From: Paraburkholderia polaris
GTDB lineage: Bacteria; Pseudomonadota; Gammaproteobacteria; Burkholderiales; Burkholderiaceae
DNA: 64,000 nucleotides
Direction: 5' to 3'
Assembly: GCF_012927345.1 (NCBI RefSeq)
Contig: NZ_JABBGJ010000006.1
Location: forward strand, 186,001-250,000
The notes under the pieces are model-generated. The model was not told the DNA's origin. It worked only from the letters and a program-made list of their open reading frames with translations, and did not search any database. Below, piece by piece: positions 16,618 to 25,257 of this stretch (within the stretch, counting starts at the first letter, position 1; every line of letters begins with the position of its first letter). The position numbers and the translations under genes are program-made.

Positions 16618-17355
16618 TCAGGCGAGCAACATGCCGCCGTCGAGCAGCAAGGTCTGGCCAAGCATGTACGCGGACAGCGGCGACGCGAGGAACAATGCGC
16701 CGCCGGCCATGTCCGCGGGCGTGCCGAGGCGGCCGAGCGGAATGCGCCGCAGCGCGCCTTCGAGCCGCTTCGGGTCGGCGGTCGTCACGCGGGTGAGCTT
16801 GGTTTCCACAAGCCCGGGCGCGATACCGTTCACACGGATACCGTCGCGTGCCCATGCTTCGCCTAGCGTGCGTGTCAAACCGAAAGCGCCGGTTTTCGAG
16901 GCGTTGTACGCGGGGTTGCCGCGCGTCGAATGAAACGCTGCTGCCGAGCTGACGATGATCATCGCGCCGCGCGCCGCCTTTAACGATTCGAAGCAATGGT
17001 CCGCGCAGGCCATCAGGCTGGTGAGGTTGATATCGAGCACCTTTTTGAAGCCCGGCGTCTTGAACTCCTGACGGTCGTAGAGCACGGTGCCTTGCGCCTG
17101 CACCAGCACGTCGAGCCTGTCGAACGGCAGTTCACAGCGCTCGATATTGGCCGACTCCGACACGTCCACCTGGGCGTAGTGCAGCCCCTTCAGATTCGAA
17201 TCGATCGAGTCCGCGTAATCGGATACCGAAGCGCGCGTGCCCCACACATGCACCGTCGCGCCGCGTTGCAGGAACGCCTGGGCAATACCGTTACCGATAC
17301 CGCTCGAGCCGCCCACCACCAGCACGTTCTTGCCGGTGAAATCCAGTTCGTTCAT
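16618..17355 (-). CDS. Short-chain dehydrogenase/reductase
   Basis: A 245-aa SDR starting MNELDFTGKN after GGAG. The coenzyme motif reads GGSSGIGNG, Ser is in IVSSAAAFHS and Tyr/Lys in YNASK, so the catalytic set is intact. The NNAG block is degenerate (QAQGTVLYD), seen in a subset of SDRs. It lies between the CoA-transferase (upstream, 33-base gap) and the acyl-CoA dehydrogenase in a long minus-strand run. A 3-hydroxyacyl-CoA or ring-alcohol dehydrogenase role fits the neighbours, but the substrate is unknown. Confidence 0.83.
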   Translation of the reverse strand: MNELDFTGKNVLVVGGSSGIGNGIAQAFLQRGATVHVWGTRASVSDYADSIDSNLKGLHYAQVDVSESANIERCELPFDRLDVLVQAQGTVLYDRQEFKTPGFKKVLDINLTSLMACADHCFESLKAARGAMIIVSSAAAFHSTRGNPAYNASKTGAFGLTRTLGEAWARDGIRVNGIAPGLVETKLTRVTTADPKRLEGALRRIPLGRLGTPADMAGGALFLASPLSAYMLGQTLLLDGGMLLA

Positions 17356-17388
17356 TGTGTTTGTCTCCGTGGCGCTCAAATATGGCGC

Positions 17389-19752
17389 TCAAATACGCGT
17401 GATGCCCTGATTGACCAGCTCTTCGATGTGTTGCGCGTCAAAACCCAGCATCTCCAGCACCTCGCGGCTGTGCTCGCCGAGCGCGGGCGGCGCCCGTTCG
17501 ATGACGAGCGGTAAATTGTCGAAGTCCCACAGCGCGCCGATCTGCTGCAGCGAGCCATAGACGGCGTGGCCGTACGTAGCGTGCAGCCCGGCGGCGGCAT
17601 GCTCGGCGCTATCGAGAAACGCGTCGCTTTGCGATTCCAATGCGGGCTCGGCGGGTACGCCCGCTGCGTGCAATGTGGCCAGCGCTGCCGTGACGTCGAG
17701 CGCGGCAAGCGCGGCTTCGGGCTCCTTGCCGGCGATACACGTGAAGGCGTCGCCTTCCGTCGCGCTCAGCGCGGCCACGGCGATCCAGCCATCCTTGCAG
17801 CGATAGAGGCGATGCGTCGGCGCGATGCCATGCTGGCCCGCGTCGAGATGCGCCATCGGCGTCAAGGCGCGCTCCCGATCGATCACGACGGCTTCGCTCG
17901 CGGTCATCGTCATCGCACCGAGCAACGACGAGGCGACGGCCTGGCCCTGGCCGGTCCGCATGCGCGCGAGATGCGCGAGCAACACCGCGAACACCGACGA
18001 CAAAGCCGCCAGATGATCGCCGACGCCAAAGCGCAGCCAGCTCGGCGGATTGCCCTCGCCACCCGATTCCGTTTCCCAACCGACCGCCGCCTGCATCAAT
18101 TGATCGAAACCGGGCCAATCGGCACGCGGGCCTTGCGGACCATACGAGCTGACGTGCGCGCAGACGAGCGCCGGTTTGATGGCCCGCAACTGCTCGGGCG
18201 CGATGCCGAGCTTGCGCGCGGCCGGCAGGCGCACGTTGTGATGAACGATGTCAGCCCAGTTCGCAAGGGCTTCGATGACCGGTTTGCTGCCTTCGGCGCC
18301 GAGCTTCAGTGCGAGCCCGCGCTTGCCGCGCTGCGTGCCGGCGAAGGCGCGCTCGAGCCGTCGCATTGCGTCGCCCGCGGGCGGCTCGACCTTGATGACG
18401 TCGGCGCCGAGATCGGCGAGCACCATGCAGGCAAACGGACCGGCGAGATAAGCGCCGAGGTCCAATACCTTGAGACCGTCGAGCGGCGGACGGGATGCCG
18501 GAGACGCCGCGCCTGACGTGCGGGCTCCATTAGCGGCGCCGGAATCCGTGCGAGCGGTAGCGCTAAAGCGGCCGTGCGCCGACCAGCCGATGTCGTGGGC
18601 CGGCGTTGGCGCTTGCAAGGGTCCACGCACACGCGCGGGTGGATCGACGTGATACGCGGGTCCGGGTTGGGACGTGCTGCCGAGCACCGGGTCGTCCACG
18701 CCGACCACATAACCGTTGAGCCGCGCCTGCTCGTCGGCGTAAATCTCGCCGAACGGCGCGGCGATCTGCGCGGCGACGTCGTGCGCCCAGAAGTGTTCGA
18801 CCCAGTCCTGCGCGTTGCGCGTGGCGATGATTTCCCGGTTCGCGCCGAAGTTGGGCGCGACATGGCTCGGCGGCCATTGCGCGTTGGCGCGCGCCACGGC
18901 GTCCGGGCCCATCGCGGTGAGCACTTCGGCCATCCACGGCGCGGCGTCGGGCGAGTAATGCACGTGAATCCAGCGACCGTCCAAACAGCGATGCAGCGGA
19001 ATCGGCACGCTCTTGTCGAGCCCCTTGGCAAACACCGGTGTGGGCTGCGCGGCGCGCGACCAGTGCATCGTCATCGGCACGAGCGCGGCTTGCGCGAGAC
19101 TCGTGTGTGCAATGCCGCCTTGCCCATCGCGTTCACGCGCGATCAGCCGCGCCATGACGCCGACCGCGCTCAGCCAACTGGCGATCCAGCTCGCGAACGG
19201 CATGCGGATAAATACCGGACCAGGCCGATGCCCGGGTTGTTCGTCAAGAATGCCTAGACGCGCCAGCACCAGCGTCTCGCGCACCGGAGCGTCGGCGAGC
19301 GCATGACGGCGCGGCCAGCCGCCCACGCTCGCAACGACCAGAGCCGGATAGCGTTGCCGCAATTGCGCGTCGTCCAGCGACCATACGGCGGCTTCCGCGG
19401 GCGTGAGGTCGTGGACCAACACGTCCGCATCCGGCAGCAAGCTATCGAGCAGGTCGCGCTGCGCGGCAAGGTCGCCATCGGTCACGCGGCGCTTACCGCG
19501 ATCGAGCACATGAAAGAGTGCCGCGTCGCGCTCGGCCTCATGGCGTGGGCGTTCGATTTTTACGACGTCCGCGCCGGCTTCGGCGAGATACAACGCGGTG
19601 GCGCTGCCTGCGAGGCCGGTGGCAAAGTCGATTACTTTCAGACCGGCTAACAGCGCTGGTTGCGTGCTTTGCGCCCGTTGCGCGGCGTCTGCTTGAGCGG
19701 CGTCGGCGTGAGCAGCGTCGGCTTGACCAGCGTCGGCTTGAGCGGTACTCAT
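17389..19752 (-). CDS. Fused double class III (CaiB/BaiF) CoA-transferase
   Basis: A 787-aa protein with two consecutive CaiB/BaiF domains, about residues 33-400 and 430-787, where most family members are single 400-aa chains. The CoA-site signature appears twice: AEAGADVVKIERP and ADLGADVIKVEPP. In the second domain the catalytic Asp is in WPGFDQLMQAAVG; the aligned segment of the first domain reads VRETLVLARLG, with Glu in place of Asp. The fusion mimics heterodimeric transferases such as BbsEF. The first 30 residues are an ADAAQ pentapeptide repeat. The start overlaps the stop of the FAH gene by ATGA. It would activate an organic acid as CoA thioester by exchange with succinyl-CoA or another donor. 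Confidence 0.85.
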   Translation of the reverse strand: MSTAQADAGQADAAHADAAQADAAQRAQSTQPALLAGLKVIDFATGLAGSATALYLAEAGADVVKIERPRHEAERDAALFHVLDRGKRRVTDGDLAAQRDLLDSLLPDADVLVHDLTPAEAAVWSLDDAQLRQRYPALVVASVGGWPRRHALADAPVRETLVLARLGILDEQPGHRPGPVFIRMPFASWIASWLSAVGVMARLIARERDGQGGIAHTSLAQAALVPMTMHWSRAAQPTPVFAKGLDKSVPIPLHRCLDGRWIHVHYSPDAAPWMAEVLTAMGPDAVARANAQWPPSHVAPNFGANREIIATRNAQDWVEHFWAHDVAAQIAAPFGEIYADEQARLNGYVVGVDDPVLGSTSQPGPAYHVDPPARVRGPLQAPTPAHDIGWSAHGRFSATARTDSGAANGARTSGAASPASRPPLDGLKVLDLGAYLAGPFACMVLADLGADVIKVEPPAGDAMRRLERAFAGTQRGKRGLALKLGAEGSKPVIEALANWADIVHHNVRLPAARKLGIAPEQLRAIKPALVCAHVSSYGPQGPRADWPGFDQLMQAAVGWETESGGEGNPPSWLRFGVGDHLAALSSVFAVLLAHLARMRTGQGQAVASSLLGAMTMTASEAVVIDRERALTPMAHLDAGQHGIAPTHRLYRCKDGWIAVAALSATEGDAFTCIAGKEPEAALAALDVTAALATLHAAGVPAEPALESQSDAFLDSAEHAAAGLHATYGHAVYGSLQQIGALWDFDNLPLVIERAPPALGEHSREVLEMLGFDAQHIEELVNQGITRI
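19680..19745 (-). repeat. 15-bp repeat encoding an N-terminal (ADAAQ)n tract
   Basis: Four imperfect 15-bp units encode ADAGQ, ADAAH, ADAAQ, ADAAQ right after the start of the CoA-transferase. The tract lies before the recognisable domain and is probably dispensable. Confidence 0.6.
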
Positions 19753-20756
19753 GCTTCCACCTCCTGCACCACCGGCCGCACGATCCTGCTGCGCAATACG
19801 CCGATGCCCTCCACCTCCAGTTCGACCACATCGTCCGGCTTCAGATAGCGGAGCTGTTCAAGTCCGCAGCCGTTGCCGACCGTGCCTGAACCTAGGAACT
19901 CGCCCGGATGCAAAGTCTCGGAGCGCGAGATATGCGCGATCACGTCCTCGAATTGCCAGCGCATGTCGCGCGTGTTGCCGCGGCCCCATTCCTCGCCGTT
20001 GACGCGTGCAATCATGGTCAGGTCGTACGGGTCGCCCAGTTCGTCGGCGGTAACGAGGCACGGGCCCATCACGTTGGCCGTATCGAAGTCCTTGCCTTTG
20101 GCCGGCCCGAGCATGCCGCCCATTTCGGTGGCCTGGGCGTCGCGCGCGCTGATGTCGTTGAAGATCGTGTAGCCGTAGATGTGCGCGCGCGCATTCTCGC
20201 GCGAGACGTCTTTCGCGCGCTGGCCGATGTAGCAGCCGAACTCCAGTTCGAAGTCGAGCAGCTTGCTATAGGCAGGCCAGATCACGTCGTCGTCGGGGCC
20301 GATCACCGCGAAGCGGTTGCACTTGTAGTAGATCGGCTGACGGTTGAAGGTGTCGATCACGCGATCGTCGGCGCGCGTATTCATCGCCTTCAGCGTCGCT
20401 TCCGGGTCGGGCGTCCGCAAGGCGCGCGCACGGCGCGCCGCGGCAAAGCTCTGCCGCAGGTGCAGTTCAAAGCACGAGCAGTCGCGCATCTGCGTGGGCG
20501 GTTGAATCGGCGCGAGCAGCTTCACGGCACTGCGTTCGCGCACCGCGTCGGCGGGCGCGCGGGCCAGCAGCGCGCGCGCTTCTTCGAGCAACGGCGCGCC
20601 GCCCGTCAGCAATGCCTGCACGCTCGCCAACGCGACGCTATCGCCGCCGCGCACGATGCGGCTCGCCTCGCGCAAATCGAGTACCGCCTGATCGTTGTCG
20701 AACAGTGCGCCCGAGCGCTGCACGCCGTCGGCCAATTGGAAAGTGACGAGTCTCAT
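19749..20756 (-). CDS. Fumarylacetoacetate hydrolase family protein (long form)
   Basis: A 335-aa FAH-family enzyme with an N-terminal extension like that of true fumarylacetoacetases. Metal ligands are visible in LDFELEFGCYIG (E-x-E) and in the Asp of IFNDISARDAQ; the substrate lid GPAKGKDFDTANVMGP is also present. The ATG overlaps the stop of the hemerythrin-domain gene (ATGA), and its own stop overlaps the start of the CoA-transferase, so the three are translationally coupled. It probably hydrolyses a beta-diketone C-C bond in a ring-cleavage product. The other FAH protein at 4685-5458 is shorter and not close. Confidence 0.83.
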   Translation of the reverse strand: MRLVTFQLADGVQRSGALFDNDQAVLDLREASRIVRGGDSVALASVQALLTGGAPLLEEARALLARAPADAVRERSAVKLLAPIQPPTQMRDCSCFELHLRQSFAAARRARALRTPDPEATLKAMNTRADDRVIDTFNRQPIYYKCNRFAVIGPDDDVIWPAYSKLLDFELEFGCYIGQRAKDVSRENARAHIYGYTIFNDISARDAQATEMGGMLGPAKGKDFDTANVMGPCLVTADELGDPYDLTMIARVNGEEWGRGNTRDMRWQFEDVIAHISRSETLHPGEFLGSGTVGNGCGLEQLRYLKPDDVVELEVEGIGVLRSRIVRPVVQEVEA

Positions 20757-21277
20757 CGAGTGGTTCCGGCTTGAAGGGATGAATCGGACGCAGCGGTGGC
20801 GATCCCCGGCATGGCGCGCCGCAGGACCACCGGCATGCCGCCGTGGGTGCGCTTGCTCATCCAGTGGGACAAGGCCGCGTCCATGTAATCGGCGTGGCCG
20901 GGAAACCAGCCCGCGAGCGCTTCCGCAAGTTCACGCGCGACCTGGCAAGCGGCACCGTCGCGCAGCATCTGTGCAACTTCGCGCACCGAGCGCAGGACCG
21001 CCGCGTGTTCGTCCGCGTGACACTGGGCGGCGGGAAAGCTCGTGTCCTGCATCCACTGCTCTTCCTGCTCGAAATGAGCGACCGCATGATTTTCGAAAGC
21101 TGCGAGCGTCTCGGGTAAGGACGCCTCGTCGCATTGCTGCAAGGCGGCCACACAATCGACGAAAGCGTGATGCGTCTCGTCCATGGGCGCGAAGCCGAGC
21201 AGGAACCCGTCGTTCCAGCTCAACGTGGCGCCAGGTTGCCGCTGTGTGTTCTGATCGGGAGAAAGCGCGGCGGCCAT
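20753..21277 (-). CDS. Hemerythrin-domain protein
   Basis: A 174-aa protein with a bacteriohemerythrin-type four-helix domain binding a non-haem di-iron pair. The pattern is complete: MDETHHAFV (about 32-40), ENHAVAHFEQEEQWM (about 62-76), HADEHAAVL (about 87-95) and WFPGHADYMD near residue 133. A further 40 C-terminal residues are not family-like. The start ATG overlaps the upstream SDR stop (TGATG) and its stop overlaps the FAH gene start, so it is an integral operon member. Hemerythrins bind O2 or NO; here an oxygen-supply or oxygen-sensing role for the oxygenases is inference. An upstream in-frame start at 21304 is less likely. Confidence 0.8.
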   Translation of the reverse strand: MAAALSPDQNTQRQPGATLSWNDGFLLGFAPMDETHHAFVDCVAALQQCDEASLPETLAAFENHAVAHFEQEEQWMQDTSFPAAQCHADEHAAVLRSVREVAQMLRDGAACQVARELAEALAGWFPGHADYMDAALSHWMSKRTHGGMPVVLRRAMPGIATAASDSSLQAGTTR

Positions 21278-21972
21278 CACACACGCCCCGCTACAGGCAA
21301 GCACGCGCCGGTCACCGCACTGGCATCGTCCGACAGCAGGAAGGCGATCACCGCGGCAAGCTGGTCCGCCGCGACCCAGCGCGACGTATCGGCGTCCGGC
21401 ATAGCCGCGCGATTCGCGGGCGTATCGATGATGCTCGGCAGCACCGCATTGACGGTGACGTTACGGTCTTTCAGTTCTTCCGCGAGCGCTTCGGTGAGCC
21501 GCGCGACGCCGGCCTTCGACGCCGCATACGCGCCCATGCCCGCACCGGCCTTCAGGGCGGCCAATGCGCCGACGTTCACGATACGTGCGCTCTTCTCGCG
21601 CAGCAGATAGGGCAGGACTTCATGCGAAGCGATCGCCGCCGTGCGCACGTTCATCGCGTAAAGACGATCCCACGTTTCAATGCTGCCCGATTCCAGCGTT
21701 TCCCACGCAAAGCCACCCGCGATATTGACCAGTGCGTCTATACCGCCGAGCCGCCCGGCGATCTGCCCGAACGCGTTCGAGGTGCTGGCTGCTTCGCCAA
21801 GATCGACACCGCCGAATACCGCTTCGACACCGTCGATCGCCACGCTTGCCGCGCGATCCACCAGCGCGACGCGCGCACCGCGCGCGCTCAGTTCGGCGCC
21901 GACCTGGCGCCCTAGCGCGCCAAGACCGCCCGTGACGATGACCCTGCGATGGATAAGTTGATTGGTCGGCAT
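21277..21972 (-). CDS. SDR-family protein with altered catalytic serine
   Basis: A 231-aa SDR, first gene of a long minus-strand run. Coenzyme motif TGGLGALGRQ, Asp in LVDRAAS and Tyr/Lys in YAASK are present. The residue 13 positions before Tyr, normally the catalytic Ser, is Ala (NVGALAALKAG), whereas the other SDRs in this window keep Ser there. It may be a low-activity or non-redox homologue. An AGGAG-type site lies upstream of the ATG. It is divergent from the DUF35/thiolase-like pair, and the 166-base gap between them should hold promoters for both directions. Confidence 0.8.
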   Translation of the reverse strand: MPTNQLIHRRVIVTGGLGALGRQVGAELSARGARVALVDRAASVAIDGVEAVFGGVDLGEAASTSNAFGQIAGRLGGIDALVNIAGGFAWETLESGSIETWDRLYAMNVRTAAIASHEVLPYLLREKSARIVNVGALAALKAGAGMGAYAASKAGVARLTEALAEELKDRNVTVNAVLPSIIDTPANRAAMPDADTSRWVAADQLAAVIAFLLSDDASAVTGACLPVAGRV

Positions 21973-22138
21973 AAGAACGCCTGTCTCCTGTGTTTGAGCG
22001 GGCTTCTGAGTGATTTCCCTGGCGGGAAAACCCTGCGCCGTTCTCGCTAATTTAATACATTTTTCGCGTTTCTGTTCATATATTATGGTGACATCAACAC
22101 ACGGTCAACTGCCAGGCAATACGAAATCAAGCGCATCC

Positions 22139-22552
22139 ATGCCGAGAAAACTTCCTCTTCTGACTCCTGAAACCGCGCCGTTCTGGCAAGGCGGTGAACA
22201 TGGCGTGCTGAACGTCTACCATTGCGATGGATGCAGCCATCTGTTTCATCCGCCCGCGCCGCTCTGTCCGCGCTGCATGTCGTCACACGTCGGCGCGAAG
22301 CCGGTCTCGGGACGCGGCAAGGTGGTGAGTTTCACGATCAATCATCAGGCATGGCTGCCCGATCTTCCGGTGCCCTACGTGGTCGCGATCGTCGAACTCG
22401 CGGAGCGCGAAGGCCTGCGCTTCGTGACGAATATCGTCGATGGCGAAGTCAGCGACGTGCATATCGGCATGCCGGTGCGCGTGAAATTTGAACAGCAGGA
22501 AGACGTGTGGCTGCCGCTCTTCGAAGCCGACCCCGAACGGAGCGTGGCATGA
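22139..22552 (+). CDS. Zn-ribbon OB-fold protein (DUF35), partner of the thiolase-like protein
   Basis: A 137-aa DUF35 protein: N-terminal helix and rubredoxin-like Zn ribbon with CDGC and CPRC (in CDGCSHLFHPPAPLCPRC), then an OB fold (GRGKVVSFTI onwards). Such proteins bind acyl-CoA and partner thiolase-like enzymes, for example ChsH2-DUF35 with Ltp2 in steroid side-chain retro-aldol cleavage. It overlaps the downstream thiolase-like gene by ATGA. The chosen start MPRKLPLLTPET matches the family; no clear ribosome site precedes it, and an ATG at 22085 is an alternative. Divergent from the SDR/hemerythrin run. Confidence 0.82.
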   Translation: MPRKLPLLTPETAPFWQGGEHGVLNVYHCDGCSHLFHPPAPLCPRCMSSHVGAKPVSGRGKVVSFTINHQAWLPDLPVPYVVAIVELAEREGLRFVTNIVDGEVSDVHIGMPVRVKFEQQEDVWLPLFEADPERSVA

Positions 22553-23739
22553 GCGACAAGCTGTTCGAGAAGAACGTGGCGATCAGCGGCATCGGCCAGT
22601 CGGAAGTGGGCCGCCCGTCAAACCGTACGGCCATGCAGTTGAGCGTGGACGCCGCGCTCGAAGCGATCGCCGATGCCGGCCTCACTCGCGAAGACATCGA
22701 CGGAATTTCGTGCTGGCCAGGCGACAACGACAACGGCAACCCGTTCTCGCCGGTGGGTCCGAATGCACTAATGAATGTACTCGGCCTGAAGGTGAACTGG
22801 TATGGCGCGGGCTACGAAGGACCCGGCCCGCTCACCGGTCTGGTGAACGGCGCGATGGCGATCGCCGCGGGCCTGTGCAAACACGTGCTGGTGTTCCGCA
22901 CCATTACCGAGGCGAGCGCGCGCCTCAAAAGCAAGACCGCCAGCGCGCTCACCAACAAGACGGTGGGCCGTGACGGCAGCTATTTCTGGCAGTGGTATAC
23001 GCCCTTTAATGTCGTCTCCGGCATCAACCTGATGGCGCTGTATGCGCAACGTCACTTTCACGAGTACGGCACGACGCCCGAGCAACTTGCACAGATTCCG
23101 CTGACCTGTCGCGCCAATGCGGTGCGCAACCCGAAAGCGGTGTTTCGCAACGCGATGACGATGGACGACTACCTCACGTCGCGCATGATCTCCACGCCGC
23201 TGCGCATGTTCGATTGCGACGTGCATTGCGACGCGTCCACGGCCATAGTGCTGTCTCGCGCCGACCTTGCGCGCAACGGGCCGAACGCGCCGATCCGGCT
23301 CGAAGCCATCGGCTCCGCGCTGCATCAGCCGTGGTCGTGGGATCAGATTTCGTTGACGGAGATCGCCTGCTTCGACGTCGGGCGCATGCTGTGGTCGCGC
23401 ACCGATCTGAAGCCGAAGGACGTCGGCAATGCACAGCTCTACGACGGCTTTTCGATCCTGACGATGCTATGGATGGAAGGACTCGGCCTCTGCCCGCGCG
23501 GCGAGAGCGGCGCGTTTGTCGAAGGCGGCCAGCGTATTGCGCGCAACGGCCAGTTGCCGTTGAACACCAACGGTGGCCAGTTGTCCGGCGGACGTACGCA
23601 CGGCCTCGGCTACGTGCACGAAGCCTGCACGCAGTTGTGGGGCCGAGGCGGCGAACGCCAGGTCGCGCCGCACGAGGTGGCGATTGCCGCGGCGGGCGGT
23701 GGACCGCTCGGCGCCAGCGTGCTGCTGGTCAAGCAATGA
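22549..23739 (+). CDS. Thiolase-like protein of the Ltp2 (acyl-CoA aldolase) type
   Basis: A 396-aa thiolase-fold protein beginning MSDKLFEKNVAISG. The segment where thiolases carry the nucleophilic Cys reads WYGAGYEGPGPLTG, so that cysteine is missing and classic thiolysis is not expected. Features of Ltp2-type aldolases are kept: QLYDGFS and the C-terminal NGGQLSGGRTHGLG loop. With the overlapping DUF35 gene it should form a heteromeric retro-aldolase that splits a beta-hydroxyacyl-CoA into a ketone or aldehyde plus a shorter acyl-CoA. Together with the CoA-transferase, kinase and ACAD this makes a CoA-ester module. A lipid-transfer-like annotation would be common but less informative. Confidence 0.83.
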   Translation: MSDKLFEKNVAISGIGQSEVGRPSNRTAMQLSVDAALEAIADAGLTREDIDGISCWPGDNDNGNPFSPVGPNALMNVLGLKVNWYGAGYEGPGPLTGLVNGAMAIAAGLCKHVLVFRTITEASARLKSKTASALTNKTVGRDGSYFWQWYTPFNVVSGINLMALYAQRHFHEYGTTPEQLAQIPLTCRANAVRNPKAVFRNAMTMDDYLTSRMISTPLRMFDCDVHCDASTAIVLSRADLARNGPNAPIRLEAIGSALHQPWSWDQISLTEIACFDVGRMLWSRTDLKPKDVGNAQLYDGFSILTMLWMEGLGLCPRGESGAFVEGGQRIARNGQLPLNTNGGQLSGGRTHGLGYVHEACTQLWGRGGERQVAPHEVAIAAAGGGPLGASVLLVKQ

Positions 23740-23817
23740 CGCAGCTCAGTTTAAGGCCGATGGCGCAGCCAACCGCGCGGCATCCCAGGGCATCTACCGA
23801 GTTATCCGAATCAATCT

Positions 23818-23842
23818 ATATGTAGAATTGTTTTCTGTATAT
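23818..23842. promoter_or_regulatory. Imperfect AT-rich palindrome upstream of the MFS gene
   Basis: ATATGTAGAA (23818-23827) and TTCTGTATAT (23833-23842) form an 8-of-10 inverted repeat in the 187-base gap before the transporter gene. Its AT content contrasts with its surroundings. It may be an operator or overlap a promoter. Confidence 0.4.
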
Positions 23843-23926
23843 GGAATATCACACTCACGGCGGACTGCTTCCCAAGCGCGTTTCGCGCGCACAGTAGCCG
23901 CTTGCCGATCCGTAAAGGAACCGCCG

Positions 23927-25228
23927 ATGTCCCCCTCTGACTCGTCTCAATCCGCCGCCATCGACCTCACCGAATTCCGCGCCGGCTGGCGCCCCGTGCT
24001 GATGGCGATGCTCGGGCTCGGTGTGGCCGCCAACGCTTCGCTGCTGTATGCGTTCGGTTCGCTGGTGATTCCGCTGCAACATGCGTTCGGCTGGAGCCGC
24101 GGTGAATTGCAACCGGCGATCAGCTTTCTGTTCGGCGGAGCGGTGATCGGCGCACAAATCGTCGGCTGGCTCAATGACCGCTATGGGATGCGGCATGTGA
24201 CGATCGCGTCGCTGATCGGACTCGCTGTCGTCTACGCGTTGATGTCGCTGATGCAGGTAATGGGCCACTCGATCGGCTGGCTCTATCTGATGTGCACGCT
24301 GCTGCCGATCGCCGGCATGGGCACGATGCATATCACGTGGACGCATCTGGTCAACCTGTGGTTCGAGCGCAATCGCGGCCTGGCACTTGCCGTGATGCTA
24401 TCGGGCACGGGCCTCTCGGCGATTCTGATTCCGTCGGCAGTGACGTGGGTGATCGGCCGCTGGAACTGGCAAGCCGCGTTTCTTTTGCTGGGGGCGCTGC
24501 CGTTGATTCTGGTGTTGCCGCTCGTGCTGATGTGGTTGCAGACACCAGTCGGGCAAGACGCATCTGCGGGTCGTGGCGAGCGTGCCGCCGGCCGTCGTGC
24601 GGCGCCGCCGGTGCGGGCGCACACGGGGCTCGCGTTCCGTGACGCGATGGGTTCGGCGCGCTTCTGGACGCTCAATATCGCTCTCTCGCTCGTGGTGGCC
24701 GCAACGGTCTCGATGGTCAGCAACACCGTGCCGCTCCTGCGCGACAAAGGGCTCTCGGCGGCCGAAGCCAGTCATATATTCGGCAGCTTCGGGCTCTCGC
24801 TGATTGGTGGCCGATTGCTGGTCGGCTATCTGATCGACCGTCTGTGGGCGCCCGCGGTCGCTGCCGTCGCGCTGGCCATGCCCGCCCTGGGTTGTCTGCT
24901 GCTGTCCACCACCAGCGCCGATCACGTCGCCACGCTCGCGCTTGCCACGCTGTTGATCGGCCTCGGCGCCGGTGCCGAATTCGACATTGCCGCGTATCTG
25001 ATTGCGCGTTACTTCGGCATGCGCAATTACGGGCGCCTGTTCGGCATGCACGTCGCGCTGATCACCATCGCAGCCGCATTGGCGCCGTGGCTGTTCGGCC
25101 GGATCTACACCGTCACCGGCTCATACACGACGATGCTGTCGATCTGCGGCGCCGCCTTTCTGCTTGGCGCGATCACGCTGCTGCCGCTCGGCCGTTACCC
25201 GAAATTCGATTCACTGAATCTGGCCTGA
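23927..25228 (+). CDS. Major facilitator superfamily transporter
   Basis: A 433-aa inner-membrane carrier with about 12 hydrophobic segments, the first in PVLMAMLGLGVAANASLL. The cytoplasmic loop signature GWLNDRYGMRHV lies between helices 2 and 3. The start MSPSDSSQSA follows AAAGGAA; the open frame extends upstream without membrane character. It resembles oxalate/formate-antiporter-like and monocarboxylate MFS carriers (NLWFERNRGLALAVMLSGTG motif), which take up organic acids. It is flanked by the thiolase-like gene and a ferredoxin reductase and probably imports the cluster's substrate. Confidence 0.85.
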   Translation: MSPSDSSQSAAIDLTEFRAGWRPVLMAMLGLGVAANASLLYAFGSLVIPLQHAFGWSRGELQPAISFLFGGAVIGAQIVGWLNDRYGMRHVTIASLIGLAVVYALMSLMQVMGHSIGWLYLMCTLLPIAGMGTMHITWTHLVNLWFERNRGLALAVMLSGTGLSAILIPSAVTWVIGRWNWQAAFLLLGALPLILVLPLVLMWLQTPVGQDASAGRGERAAGRRAAPPVRAHTGLAFRDAMGSARFWTLNIALSLVVAATVSMVSNTVPLLRDKGLSAAEASHIFGSFGLSLIGGRLLVGYLIDRLWAPAVAAVALAMPALGCLLLSTTSADHVATLALATLLIGLGAGAEFDIAAYLIARYFGMRNYGRLFGMHVALITIAAALAPWLFGRIYTVTGSYTTMLSICGAAFLLGAITLLPLGRYPKFDSLNLA

Positions 25229-25257
25229 TTACTCGACTCGTACTCTCGATCCCTCTC

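Noticed and set aside
17566..18516. 316-aa plus-strand open frame
   Set aside because: Antisense shadow of the CoA-transferase; Arg-rich with no recognisable motif.
22549..23739. Acetyl-CoA acetyltransferase (thiolase)
   Set aside because: The nucleophilic cysteine is missing and Ltp2-type aldolase motifs are present.
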